A stretch of 64,000 bases of DNA, taken from contig CAVXIR010000004.1 in the NCBI GenBank assembly GCA_963761975.1, positions 1,798,001 to 1,862,000 on the forward strand. Reading direction: 5' to 3'. Made by a program: the position numbers and the translations under genes. Origin of the DNA: JAMQPK01 sp963761975. GTDB taxonomy: Bacteria > Acidobacteriota > Vicinamibacteria > Vicinamibacterales > JAMQPK01. Below are positions 52,272 to 60,162 of the stretch, in pieces. Numbering within the stretch: the first letter of the stretch is position 1; every line of letters begins with the position of its first letter. Below the pieces are notes generated by a model. It searched no databases. It was given only the letters and a program-made list of their open reading frames with translations, and was not told the origin of the DNA.

Positions 52272-53300
52272 TTACGGCGGAATGTAAGCAGGCTCGCCGG
52301 TGGCGGCGGAGGCATAAATGGCCGCCTGCACGGCCAGCGTCTTCAGATAGCCGCGACCGTCGGTCTCGAACGGCGTGCCGGCGCGAAGGCCATCGACAAA
52401 ATGCTGCAGCGTCGCGCGAACAGAATCGCCCGCGAACCCGCGCCGGTCGTGTACGTATGCGTGATCGCCCACGCGCTCTCCGAGGCGGTGAACGGACATC
52501 CGCCCCTCCTCGTCCAGTCGCATCGAGCCCCGATCGCCCTCGAGCAGGAACTCACCGAACGTATAACGAGGGTCGGTTGCGGCCGACTCGTTGTACCGGT
52601 TCGCGTCCCACAGACCCTGCGCGCCATCTGCGAACTCGAACATGACGAGGCCCGTGTCCTCGCCGGCAATCTCGGCGTTCAGACGGCGAAGCCGCGCAAA
52701 TACGCGCTTCACCTCTCCGCCAAGATAGCGATACACGTCGATGAAGTGCACGCCGGTTTCGTAGATCAGGAGTTGCGGCATCGTCCGGAAGTACGGCTGC
52801 CGCGAGAGATACGCGTCCGGCTGCCAGCCATCGCCCATGCGCGTGCGACACGAAATCGAATGCAGGCGACCAATCGTCCCCGCATCGAGCAGCCGGCGGA
52901 ATTCGCGGTGCCAGGGCTGAAAGCGAAAGTTGTCGTGCACCATGAAGCGGATGCCCGCGCGTTCGGCGGTCTCGACGATGGCAACGGACTCTTCGAGGCT
53001 CGGCGCAAGCGCCTTCTGGCAGAGGACGTGGACGCCGCGTTCGGCCGCGAAGGTCGTCAATGCTGAATGGGTATGCGGCGGCGTGATGATGTCGATGAAG
53101 TCCGGGTGTTCCGCATTCAGCATCGCCGCTGCGTCGGTATAGACCGCCAGATGAAGCTGCTGCGCGATGGCCTCGGCGCGTGACCGATCGAGATCGCATA
53201 CGGCCACGAGCCGGGCGCCTGAGACACGCGGCCACGCATCGTAGTGAAATCGGCTGAAATAGCCAGCGCCCACGGCCACGCCTCGAAGCGTCTCACTCAT
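52272..53300 (-). CDS. Gfo/Idh/MocA family oxidoreductase
   Basis: 342 residues. RGVAVGAGYFSRFHYDAWPR (dinucleotide fold), VAVCDLDRSRAEAIAQQLHL, DFIDIITPPHTHSALTTFAA, VHVLCQKALAPSLEESVAIV (QKA where EKP is usual; the Lys is kept), FRFQPWHREFRRLLDAGTIG and YETGVHFIDVYRYLGGEVKR (catalytic-site His/Asp region). A cytoplasmic NAD(P)-dependent dehydrogenase of sugar or sugar-acid type. It lies between the OtnC gene and the IPMDH-like gene, all on the minus strand, so it probably performs an oxidation step before phosphorylation by OtnK, the place filled by LtnD in described 3-oxo-tetronate pathways. Confidence 0.9.
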   Translation of the reverse strand: MSETLRGVAVGAGYFSRFHYDAWPRVSGARLVAVCDLDRSRAEAIAQQLHLAVYTDAAAMLNAEHPDFIDIITPPHTHSALTTFAAERGVHVLCQKALAPSLEESVAIVETAERAGIRFMVHDNFRFQPWHREFRRLLDAGTIGRLHSISCRTRMGDGWQPDAYLSRQPYFRTMPQLLIYETGVHFIDVYRYLGGEVKRVFARLRRLNAEIAGEDTGLVMFEFADGAQGLWDANRYNESAATDPRYTFGEFLLEGDRGSMRLDEEGRMSVHRLGERVGDHAYVHDRRGFAGDSVRATLQHFVDGLRAGTPFETDGRGYLKTLAVQAAIYASAATGEPAYIPP

Positions 53301-53329
53301 GGCGCAGTGATTGAGAACAGGTCGCCCCT

Positions 53330-53965
53330 TCAGGATCCAAAGACGCGGCGGAGCTCGTCGATCTCTTCCGGGCCGAGCCGCCACTGCGGTCTGTCTCCAA
53401 GAATGAAGAACAGTTTCGCGGTCTCCTCCAGCTCTTCGGCGGCAGCGACCGCCGTGTCGAGATCCGGTCCGGACACCACCGGGCCGTGGTTGGCGAGCAG
53501 AATCGCGCGATGCGACTGAGCGATGGTCGAGATCGTTTCACCGGCGGCGGCATTGCCAGGCCTTGAATATGGCGCGCGCGCAACCCGCCCCACTCTCATG
53601 ACCACGTAAGGCGTAATCGCAGGAAGCACGTCGTCTGCCGGACGATCGGTCAGGCACGACAGCGCCGTGGCGTAGACCGAATGCAGATGCACGACTGCCT
53701 TGTCGTCGAGTCGGCTCTTGTACATCGCGAAGTGCAGCCACGCTTCCTTGGTCGGTGGCTGGCCGTCGACATGCCGACCGTGCGCGTCGAGCTTGCTCAG
53801 GCGGCCCGGATCGAGACGCCCGAGCGAGACATTGGTCGGCGACATCAGATAGCCGCCCTCGTCGAGACGAACGCTGAGATTTCCCGATGTGCCACAGCTG
53901 TATCCCCTGCTGAACAGCGAACGCCCGTGCTGCGCCAGTGCTTCGCGAGCCTGTTCCTCGGTCAT
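53330..53965 (-). CDS. otnC: 3-oxo-tetronate 4-phosphate decarboxylase (class II aldolase family)
   Basis: 211 residues, full length for the AraD/FucA-type family. SLFSRGYSCGTSGNLSVRLD (phosphate-binding GTSGN), YLMSPTNVSLGRLDPG, PTKEAWLHFAMYKSRLD (catalytic Glu), VVHLHSVYATALSCL (zinc HLH), ILLANHGPVVSGPDLDTAVA (third zinc His). OtnC converts 3-oxo-tetronate 4-phosphate to dihydroxyacetone phosphate and CO2. The start overlaps the stop of the OtnK gene (ATGA), confirming the functional pair. Confidence 0.92.
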   Translation of the reverse strand: MTEEQAREALAQHGRSLFSRGYSCGTSGNLSVRLDEGGYLMSPTNVSLGRLDPGRLSKLDAHGRHVDGQPPTKEAWLHFAMYKSRLDDKAVVHLHSVYATALSCLTDRPADDVLPAITPYVVMRVGRVARAPYSRPGNAAAGETISTIAQSHRAILLANHGPVVSGPDLDTAVAAAEELEETAKLFFILGDRPQWRLGPEEIDELRRVFGS

Positions 53966-55209
53966 GTGGTGATCCCCAGCGCCCTGGAAAGGAAATCGAC
54001 GCTTCCGAAATTCCCTGATTTCAACGCGAATTGGAATCGTTCCGGATCGAGACTATACGTCCATGGGACGCCTGGCTCGATTTCTTCGCCAAAGCCAAGC
54101 ATTTTCACGCCAAGAGCCTCGACGACTGCGCCAGACGTTTCACCGCCGGCCACGACGAACGCCCGAACGCCATGTGCGGCAAGCGCCCGCGCGAGTGTGG
54201 CAAAGGCACGCTCCAGGATCGCCGCGGCCTCGGAGCGACCGAGTACCTGTTGCGCTTTCTGCATCCCGTCGGGCGTCGTCGTCGAATAGATAAGCGCGTG
54301 GCCGTGACCCATCTGGCCACAGGCCCAGTCCACCAATTCGGGCAACGCACGATCACTGGACGCCAGCGTCACCGGATCGATCTCGCGGTGCGGCACCATC
54401 GGCGCCAGGTGGCGTACCTGCTCCAACGTGGCGGCCGATCCGCTTCCACTGAGCACGGCGACGTGTCCCGATCGGGACGGGAGCACGGCTGGCACAAGCC
54501 GGGCGTGGATGTTCGATAACGTCCGCATCAGGGCACCGCCCAACGCCGCGCCGCCTGTCACGAGTCGAAAGTCCCGGCATGCCGAGGCGATCGCATCGAC
54601 GTGCCGGTCGAGCACGGCGTCGACGATCGCGACCTTCCGGCCAGCGGCCATCAGCGTCGCGCAATAGGCGCGAATGGCGTCGCCGCCCTTATCCACTTCC
54701 GTGAGCGGCACGAGCCCGACGGGGATCGTCGACTGCCTCGCCAGAACACGGACGAGATTTGCGTCGGTCATCGGAGTCAGCGGATGATGTCGCATCGACG
54801 ATTCGGATAGCAGTTGCTCCCCGACGAACAGATGGCCGAGGTAGACGGTACGGCGCAGCCCGGGATACGCGGGACACGCGATCGTAAGGGACTCGCCCAC
54901 TTCCTCAAGCAGGCTCTCAATCACCGGGCCGATGTTGCCGTCCTCGGTGGAGTCGAACGTCGAACAGTACTTGAAGTAGATCTGCCGTGCGCCGGCGCCC
55001 GTCAGGTATGAGGCAGCGGCCTTCGCGGCGGATGTGGCCTCGCGGGCCGGGACCGTCCGTGTTTTCAGGGAAACAATGACAACGTCGGCCTCCGGCGGCG
55101 CCGATTCGGGGATGCCAAATGTCTGGATGACCGACCAGCCGTCCCGGCGAAGGACCGACGCCAAGTCGGTCGCGCCGGTGACGTCATCGGCGACTACGCC
55201 CAGGTGCAT
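53962..55209 (-). CDS. otnK: 3-oxo-tetronate kinase, OtnK (DUF1537 family)
   Basis: 415 residues. LGVVADDVTGATDLASVLRR at the N-terminus (family DDxTGA motif), YFKYCSTFDSTEDGNIGPVI near residue 78, GHLFVGEQLLSESSMRHHPL, VTGGAALGGALMRTL, VLSGSGSAATLEQVRHL, VVAGGETSGAVVEALG (nucleotide-binding Gly-rich loop) and GEEIEPGVPWTY. These are the signatures of OtnK, which phosphorylates 3-oxo-tetronates. First gene of the minus-strand catabolic run otnK-otnC-Gfo/Idh, diverging from the SMP-30-like gene across candidate operator O2. Confidence 0.93.
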   Translation of the reverse strand: MHLGVVADDVTGATDLASVLRRDGWSVIQTFGIPESAPPEADVVIVSLKTRTVPAREATSAAKAAASYLTGAGARQIYFKYCSTFDSTEDGNIGPVIESLLEEVGESLTIACPAYPGLRRTVYLGHLFVGEQLLSESSMRHHPLTPMTDANLVRVLARQSTIPVGLVPLTEVDKGGDAIRAYCATLMAAGRKVAIVDAVLDRHVDAIASACRDFRLVTGGAALGGALMRTLSNIHARLVPAVLPSRSGHVAVLSGSGSAATLEQVRHLAPMVPHREIDPVTLASSDRALPELVDWACGQMGHGHALIYSTTTPDGMQKAQQVLGRSEAAAILERAFATLARALAAHGVRAFVVAGGETSGAVVEALGVKMLGFGEEIEPGVPWTYSLDPERFQFALKSGNFGSVDFLSRALGITT

Positions 55210-55243
55210 CGAGTGGAGTCCAACGGTTTGACGGAAGACCCGT

Positions 55244-55257
55244 CATCGTATACGTTA
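55244..55257. promoter_or_regulatory. Candidate GntR/FCD operator O2
   Basis: CATCGTATACGTTA has the palindromic core CGTATACG and the same CGTTA half as O1. It lies between the otnK start (55209) and the lactonase start (55267), so it could control both directions. Inferred. Confidence 0.5.
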
Positions 55258-55266
55258 GCGAATTCA

Positions 55267-56235
55267 GTGTCAACACACGCGTTGTTTCCACCGTCGTTCG
55301 CGCCGATAGGACGTGCCTTGCACCGGCCCGAATGCGTGCTCGCCACCCTCGCCGGTGACGTGTTCGTCCCCGATTGGCGCGGTGGCGTCGCAGTCGTGCG
55401 CGCCGACGGCACACAACACGCCTGGCTCGCAACTACGAACGGACTCGAGTTGCGGCCCAATGGAATTGCACTGAACGAGGACGGCTCGTTCCTGATTGCC
55501 AATCTCGGCGACGCCGGTGGAATCTGGCGGCTCGATCGGAATGGCACGCTCACACCGTGGCTGCTCGAGGTTGACGGGATCGTGCTTCCTCCGGCGAATT
55601 ATGTGACGACCGACGAACACGGGCGGACCTGGATTTCCGTGAGTACTCGACGTCGGCCTCGCCAGCTGGCCTGGAGGGCGGATGTCAGCGACGGCTTCGT
55701 CATACTGGTCGACGAGCGCGGCGCGCGAATCGTCGCCGACGGGTTGCATTACACAAACGAGTGCCGACCCGATCCGACAGGCGAATGGCTCTACGTCGTC
55801 GAGACGTTCGGCCGCCGTCTCACTCGATTTCCGATCGGCGCCGGAGGGCGACTGAACACGGCTGAAACCATCATCACGTTCGGCCACGGGACGTGGCCTG
55901 ACGGATTCGTCTTCGACCAACAGCGCGGCATCTGGGTGACCAGCCTGATCAGCAATCGGCTTCTGCGATTCGACGGCACTGGCCTGAACACCGTGGTCGA
56001 GGAGCTCAATCCGAATCACCTGAATCACGTCGAAGAGGCGTTCGCGAACGGTCAGATGCGTGCAGAACATCTGGGTCCCATCCCGGGAACCCGCTTGCAG
56101 CACGTCACGAGCGTCGGATTCGGCGGAGCGGACTTGCGTACCGTTTACATCGGCTGCCTGCACACCGACTGCATATTTCGATTTCGCGCCGATGTCTCCG
56201 GCGTCGCTCCTCCACACTGGAATTTCATCGGCTAG
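55267..56235 (+). CDS. SMP-30/gluconolactonase-like protein
   Basis: About 322 residues from the GTG at 55267. An upstream ATG (55204) is in frame but would place the operator inside the gene and overlap otnK, so I reject it. Propeller signatures are LHRPECVLATLAGDVFVPDW (metal-binding Glu), RPNGIALNEDGSFLIANLGD, NYVTTDEHGRTWISVST (Asn), GLHYTNECRPDPTGEWLYVV (Asn), GTWPDGFVFDQQRGIWVTSL (Asp). The metal ligands E/N/N/D of SMP-30-type lactonases appear present. It should hydrolyse a sugar lactone to the acid that the neighbouring enzymes use. The stop overlaps the convergent GntR stop by two bases. Confidence 0.88.
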   Translation: MSTHALFPPSFAPIGRALHRPECVLATLAGDVFVPDWRGGVAVVRADGTQHAWLATTNGLELRPNGIALNEDGSFLIANLGDAGGIWRLDRNGTLTPWLLEVDGIVLPPANYVTTDEHGRTWISVSTRRRPRQLAWRADVSDGFVILVDERGARIVADGLHYTNECRPDPTGEWLYVVETFGRRLTRFPIGAGGRLNTAETIITFGHGTWPDGFVFDQQRGIWVTSLISNRLLRFDGTGLNTVVEELNPNHLNHVEEAFANGQMRAEHLGPIPGTRLQHVTSVGFGGADLRTVYIGCLHTDCIFRFRADVSGVAPPHWNFIG

Positions 56236-56966
56236 AAACTGCCAAGGCGGCATTGCTCGAGGAGCGCGATGATTTCCCGGCTGGTTCTCGCCCGGTGTTT
56301 CAGGTGGACCGCCCTGGCCTCGCGCCAGTTGCCCCGCTTGATGGCTTCGACGACTTCCCGATGTTCCTTGTTCGACGAGCCGAGCGTGGGCCGCAATCGA
56401 ACCGTGGTCATGCGAGCGCGATGGCCGTGATCCCACAGCGTGTAAGCAACGGCCGCGAGACGCCCATTTCCGCACAAGTCGATCAGTGTCCGGTGAAACC
56501 GTTCATCTGCCCTGACCCAGGCATCGCGATCGCGCTGCTTGAGTGAGGCGTCCATTTCATCCAGCGCCTGATCCAGCCTCGCAAGGGCCTTCCGGTCCGG
56601 TTCGGAGCGCACGAGACGCTCGATCGCCGCAACCTCGAGCGCGGTGAGAACTTCGTAGGTATCGCGAAGATCTTCGAGCGACAACGGCACGACGCGCATG
56701 CCGTGACGGGGAATCAGCTGGACGAAGTGCTCGTTCTGCAGGCGAACCAGGGCCTCGCGAAGCGGCGTGCGGCTCATCCCCAGCTCTTCGGCAAGATCCT
56801 GCTCGAGTACCTGGTGCGCCGGAGGGTATTCGTTGTCGAGAATTCTTCGACGGATCTCGTGATACGCCTGCTGCACGAGCGATTGCCGCCCACGCTGGTC
56901 ACGTGAGCGCCGCTCGGTTTTCCTGGGCGTGTTCGAGTGCCGCGATGTTCGCCGACTCGACGTCAT
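56232..56966 (-). CDS. GntR family transcriptional regulator, FCD type
   Basis: 244 residues from the ATG at 56966. A basic N-terminal tail precedes the winged helix (LVQQAYHEIRRRILDNEYPP, EQDLAEELGMSRTPLREALV). The C-terminal FCD domain holds the likely metal/ligand residues in RADERFHRTLIDLCGNGRLA, WDHGHRARM and KEHREVVEAIKRGNW. FCD-type GntR proteins bind organic acids or sugar acids and usually repress the adjacent catabolic genes. Convergent with the lactonase and separated from otnK by one gene, it is the obvious regulator of the cluster, with O1 and O2 as candidate targets. Confidence 0.93.
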   Translation of the reverse strand: MTSSRRTSRHSNTPRKTERRSRDQRGRQSLVQQAYHEIRRRILDNEYPPAHQVLEQDLAEELGMSRTPLREALVRLQNEHFVQLIPRHGMRVVPLSLEDLRDTYEVLTALEVAAIERLVRSEPDRKALARLDQALDEMDASLKQRDRDAWVRADERFHRTLIDLCGNGRLAAVAYTLWDHGHRARMTTVRLRPTLGSSNKEHREVVEAIKRGNWREARAVHLKHRARTSREIIALLEQCRLGSF

Positions 56967-56984
56967 ACGCGCCAAGAATACACG

Positions 56985-57024
56985 CTAGGGATCTAGGGAT
57001 CTACGGATCTAGAGATCTAGAGAT
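56985..57024. repeat. Array A22: GATCTAG units
   Basis: CTAGGGATCTAGGGATCTAC then GATCTAGAGATCTAGAGATC, ending at the stop of the Abhydrolase gene. Same unit as A20. Confidence 0.75.
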
Positions 57025-59058
57025 CTAGTTACTCTTTTTCAGCACATCGCTCGCCTTTGCCTGCGCGATCATCGCGTCGGCATCTGCACGAAGCAAGTAT
57101 CCCTGCTTGACGAGTGACTCGGCCGCCGTGGTGAGGGCATTCACATAACCGTCGTGCGTGTTGTAGCGCTCCTCCAGAGAGAGGCGCGGATCGCTCGTCG
57201 CGAGGCGCTCGGCTCTGGTTGCAGCAAACGGAATAAAGCCCGCGACGCCCGTTCCGTTGTTGTGGCACAACTGTCCCTTGAACATCCCCGTCGAGATCAC
57301 GTTCCACCCCACGTACGTGCCGAGTGGCGCCATGAGCAGCGGCGATTTGATCCCCGCCACTTCGTTGCCATCTGCATCGACCTTCGGAACGAGTTGGGGC
57401 AGGACACCCTTAATTTCTGGATTCTGCGATGCGATGCCAGACTGATCGCGATAGTTGAACTCACCGCCGACATCGTAGTCGAGCAGTGGGTGCTGCACGC
57501 CATCCGGCAATGGACGGCCTGGAATTTTTGGAAAGCCCATCGCCGCACTCGTCGGCGACACCAGCGTGCCGTCCGAAACGCGCGGGTACGTGCTCGGCGG
57601 CATCGCTGTGCCTTTGGTGACCCACTCCGTGAACGACTTCAGCAGCGCCGATCTCATGGGCGCGCTGGGAGCCGGATTGCTCATCAAATCGCAGGCGCCA
57701 AGCGGCGTATTTACCGCCGCCGTCGACATGCTGAAGCCGCCCTGCCCTCCGCCGTGTGCAACGCCTGGAAAGTAATAGCGTTGGACTTCCGTTGGCAGGG
57801 CGATATCGGCTTTGGCCGTCGACCCGACGAGCGCATACGATTGACGAAGCCCCCAAATCTCAGCCGAGCCGAATGTCTCGAGAATCTTCGGGCAGGTGTT
57901 GGTCTTGCGGCAGCGATCGAGCACGCTCGTCATCGGGTAGCCACGCACGGGATCGGTCCAGTCTCCCCACCAGCTCGGCGCTTCGTGTCCGAGCTCGTAC
58001 AACATCACGTTGCCGCCGGGGAGCGCAAAGCGCCGATTCAGGTCGATGTTTCGACCCGCGATATTCGGATTCACGCCGTCCCACACCTTGCGCCCGGCCT
58101 CGTCCTGGTTGAATCCCAATAAGACGAACAGCTTGAGGAACGTTCCCGACTGCGAGCTGCCTTCCGAAATCCCCCACTTGATGTGTCCCGACAGTGGGTT
58201 CGGGGTTCCGGCGGCATCCTGTTTCTCGTACCTGAAGAAGGAATTGATGTCTCTCGTGGCGGCGAGTCCCACACCAAGGACGAGCGGATCCTTCGCGGTG
58301 TAACGGAGCTCGTAGACGGTTTCCGGCTTGAAGCCGTTCTTCAGGCAGAGCCGTGAAGGATCGGGTTTGCCGGGAAACGCCGCCGATCCACAGTCTGCGA
58401 ACGCCCAGTCGGCGCTCGGTACCACGGTCGAGGCACGGCGCTCACCGGTTGCCGCCTGAGATGTGACCGCAAGCAGCGTCGCCTGTTTCGTATCGAGGGT
58501 CGCCGGATGATACGCCGGCTGCTCGCGCGGAATCGTCAACGGAATCGTGTTGCCGGCCGGGTTGACGTATCGATTCGTGAAGCGCAGCACCAGCGGGCCC
58601 GTGATGCTTGTGCCGTTGGCATTCCTCGCAATCGGCACCGTCATCGTCTGGTTGTTGGACGTCGGGACGATGTCTCCCTGCCAGCCGCTGACAAGCGAGA
58701 TGTGACCGTCTGGGCTCGGCACGGCCTGTCCGCCGCCGCGGTTGACGACCGAGTACCTAAGCACGCCGCTCGACCTGGACATGTCGACCGGCTTCACCAG
58801 CGTGAACGTGGCGACGTATTCAACGCGACCCTTTGCGTTGCGCGGCGCGAGCTTGATATCGGTGATGATGGCGTTCTTCGGATCGTTGGGATCGAGCTCG
58901 CCGTAGATTTTTCCGCTGATGCGCTCGAAGGGGCCGATGGACTGGGCTTCGGCCGGTAAGGTGACTGGAGTTGTCTGGAGGATCTCGACTCGGACGACGT
59001 TGGCGTGGGTGACGGAGGCGGAGGTAAGGAGCAGTGCCAAGGCAACCGTGAGTTTCAT
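57025..59058 (-). CDS. Exported alpha/beta-hydrolase domain protein (Abhydrolase_10 type)
   Basis: 677 residues from the ATG at 59058 with GGAGG 6 nt upstream. Signal peptide (LTVALALLLTSASVTHA), beta-rich N-terminal part (GKIYGELDPNDPKNAIITDI, GVLRYSVVNRGGGQAVPSPD), then the hydrolase region with WGISEGSSQSGTFLKLFVLL (candidate nucleophile in GSSQSG), GQGGFSMSTAAVNTPLGACD, TYPRVSDGTLVSPTSAAMGF and YDVGGEFNYRDQSGI. Proteins of this family are large secreted esterases of unknown substrate, common beside PQQ dehydrogenases in soil bacteria. The cytochrome c gene lies upstream on the same strand, so co-expression is likely. Confidence 0.85.
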   Translation of the reverse strand: MKLTVALALLLTSASVTHANVVRVEILQTTPVTLPAEAQSIGPFERISGKIYGELDPNDPKNAIITDIKLAPRNAKGRVEYVATFTLVKPVDMSRSSGVLRYSVVNRGGGQAVPSPDGHISLVSGWQGDIVPTSNNQTMTVPIARNANGTSITGPLVLRFTNRYVNPAGNTIPLTIPREQPAYHPATLDTKQATLLAVTSQAATGERRASTVVPSADWAFADCGSAAFPGKPDPSRLCLKNGFKPETVYELRYTAKDPLVLGVGLAATRDINSFFRYEKQDAAGTPNPLSGHIKWGISEGSSQSGTFLKLFVLLGFNQDEAGRKVWDGVNPNIAGRNIDLNRRFALPGGNVMLYELGHEAPSWWGDWTDPVRGYPMTSVLDRCRKTNTCPKILETFGSAEIWGLRQSYALVGSTAKADIALPTEVQRYYFPGVAHGGGQGGFSMSTAAVNTPLGACDLMSNPAPSAPMRSALLKSFTEWVTKGTAMPPSTYPRVSDGTLVSPTSAAMGFPKIPGRPLPDGVQHPLLDYDVGGEFNYRDQSGIASQNPEIKGVLPQLVPKVDADGNEVAGIKSPLLMAPLGTYVGWNVISTGMFKGQLCHNNGTGVAGFIPFAATRAERLATSDPRLSLEERYNTHDGYVNALTTAAESLVKQGYLLRADADAMIAQAKASDVLKKSN

Positions 59059-59144
59059 CAATGCCTCCAAATTCAAACAGGAGACCAGGAGATCAGGAGG
59101 GCCAAGAGAGTTCTTTCAAAAAGGATTTCTCCTTGCTATCCGCG

Positions 59145-60155
59145 TTACCCAACGGGCACGCCACCGCCACGCGCCGGTGGCGCCGAAGGTGGAGGAACGT
59201 ACAACCTCGTCAGGAACGCCAACAGGTCTTGAAACTCCGCCGGCGTCAGCCGCTTGTCCCAATCGTGTGGCATCAGGCTGTTCGGGTCGTAAAACACCTT
59301 CACATCCTGTCGCTTGAAGCGATAGATATTGAGGTCGTCTTTGCCGAGCACCTGCAGTGAAAAGCTGTCCTCGTTCTTGAGAATGCCCGAGACCACTTTT
59401 CCATCGGCCGTCGTCACGCGAACAGGTTGGTACGTCGTCATCGGCAGCAGCGTCACATCGTGTGTGCCGCCATCAGCCGCAATCCGGTGCTGCTCCTTTG
59501 TCAGCGCGTCGGCGATGTCCTGCACCTTGCGCGTCCCGGCGATGTTTGACAGATCGGGACCAAGAATGCTGCCTTTCGCTTTAATCATGTGGCAGCTTCC
59601 GCAATTGGCCTTGCCCCAGAAGATCGCTTCGCCGCCGGCGACGTTGCCGGACGCCGGCGTGTCGATGGCCGTCCCTCGAAGGCCACGAATGTATGCAGTC
59701 ATACGCCAGATCTGTTCGTCGGTGTATTGCGCCGCATACGGTGGCATCTGCGTGCCGGTGATGCCCTCCTTCACGGCATCGAAGACTTCCTTGTCGGTGC
59801 GCCGCAAGTAGCGTCGATTCTGGGAGGCGACCGGAGGCCCGAGCTCACCACCTCTGCCGTCTTTCCCATGACACGAAGTGCACGCTTCGTTATAGAACTT
59901 CTCTCCCTCGGCAATCGCCTCACGATTCCCGATGGCCGGATGCGCCGGACCACTTGGCGCTGGCGGCCCTCCGCCGCGCTGCGCGGCGAGCGGAATGGCG
60001 AGGAATAGTACGAGTAGTTGCCCAACGGTAGCGCAGGCCTTCAGGCCTGCCCGCGCCGCCGCGACGGCAGGGCTAAAGCCCTGCGCTACCAGTGCGGCGC
60101 GCTCTTTGCCGTCTGCCCTCTGCCATCTGCCCTGACGAATTACACTTCTTTTCAT
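59145..60155 (-). CDS. Dihaem c-type cytochrome
   Basis: 336 residues. Haem sites CTSCH at 92-96 and CGSCH at 185-189. C-terminal VRVTTADGKVVSGILKNEDS is the same kind of domain as in the cytochrome at 20047. The first 43 residues are mostly repeat-encoded (VAQGFSPAVAAARAGLKACA from hairpin R4 and QRADGK from A23); the real hydrophobic signal is VGQLLVLFLAIPLAA at about 44-58. It lies 7 nt downstream of the PQQ propeller gene (order PQQ then cytochrome here, the reverse of the 20-kb pair) and should accept its electrons in the periplasm. A shorter start inside the repeat cannot be excluded. Confidence 0.88.
   Translation of the reverse strand: MKRSVIRQGRWQRADGKERAALVAQGFSPAVAAARAGLKACATVGQLLVLFLAIPLAAQRGGGPPAPSGPAHPAIGNREAIAEGEKFYNEACTSCHGKDGRGGELGPPVASQNRRYLRRTDKEVFDAVKEGITGTQMPPYAAQYTDEQIWRMTAYIRGLRGTAIDTPASGNVAGGEAIFWGKANCGSCHMIKAKGSILGPDLSNIAGTRKVQDIADALTKEQHRIAADGGTHDVTLLPMTTYQPVRVTTADGKVVSGILKNEDSFSLQVLGKDDLNIYRFKRQDVKVFYDPNSLMPHDWDKRLTPAEFQDLLAFLTRLYVPPPSAPPARGGGVPVG
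60027..60090. repeat. Hairpin R4 inside the cytochrome N-terminus
   Basis: GGTAGCGCAGG (60027-60037) pairs with the end of GCAGGGCTAAAGCCCTGCGC (to 60090); each arm is itself palindromic (GCAGGCCTTCAGGCCTGC). Minus-strand translation gives the AGLKACAT-type peptide. Confidence 0.75.
60108..60134. repeat. Array A23: CTGCCATC-type units in the cytochrome N-terminus
   Basis: CGTCTGCCCTCTGCCATCTG, a short run of the A7 unit over codons 8-16 of the cytochrome. Confidence 0.55.
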
Positions 60156-60162
60156 TGGCTGC

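Noticed and set aside
55204..55266. ATG start of the lactonase at 55204
   Set aside because: Would overlap the divergent otnK start and bury the candidate operator; the added residues do not match the family.
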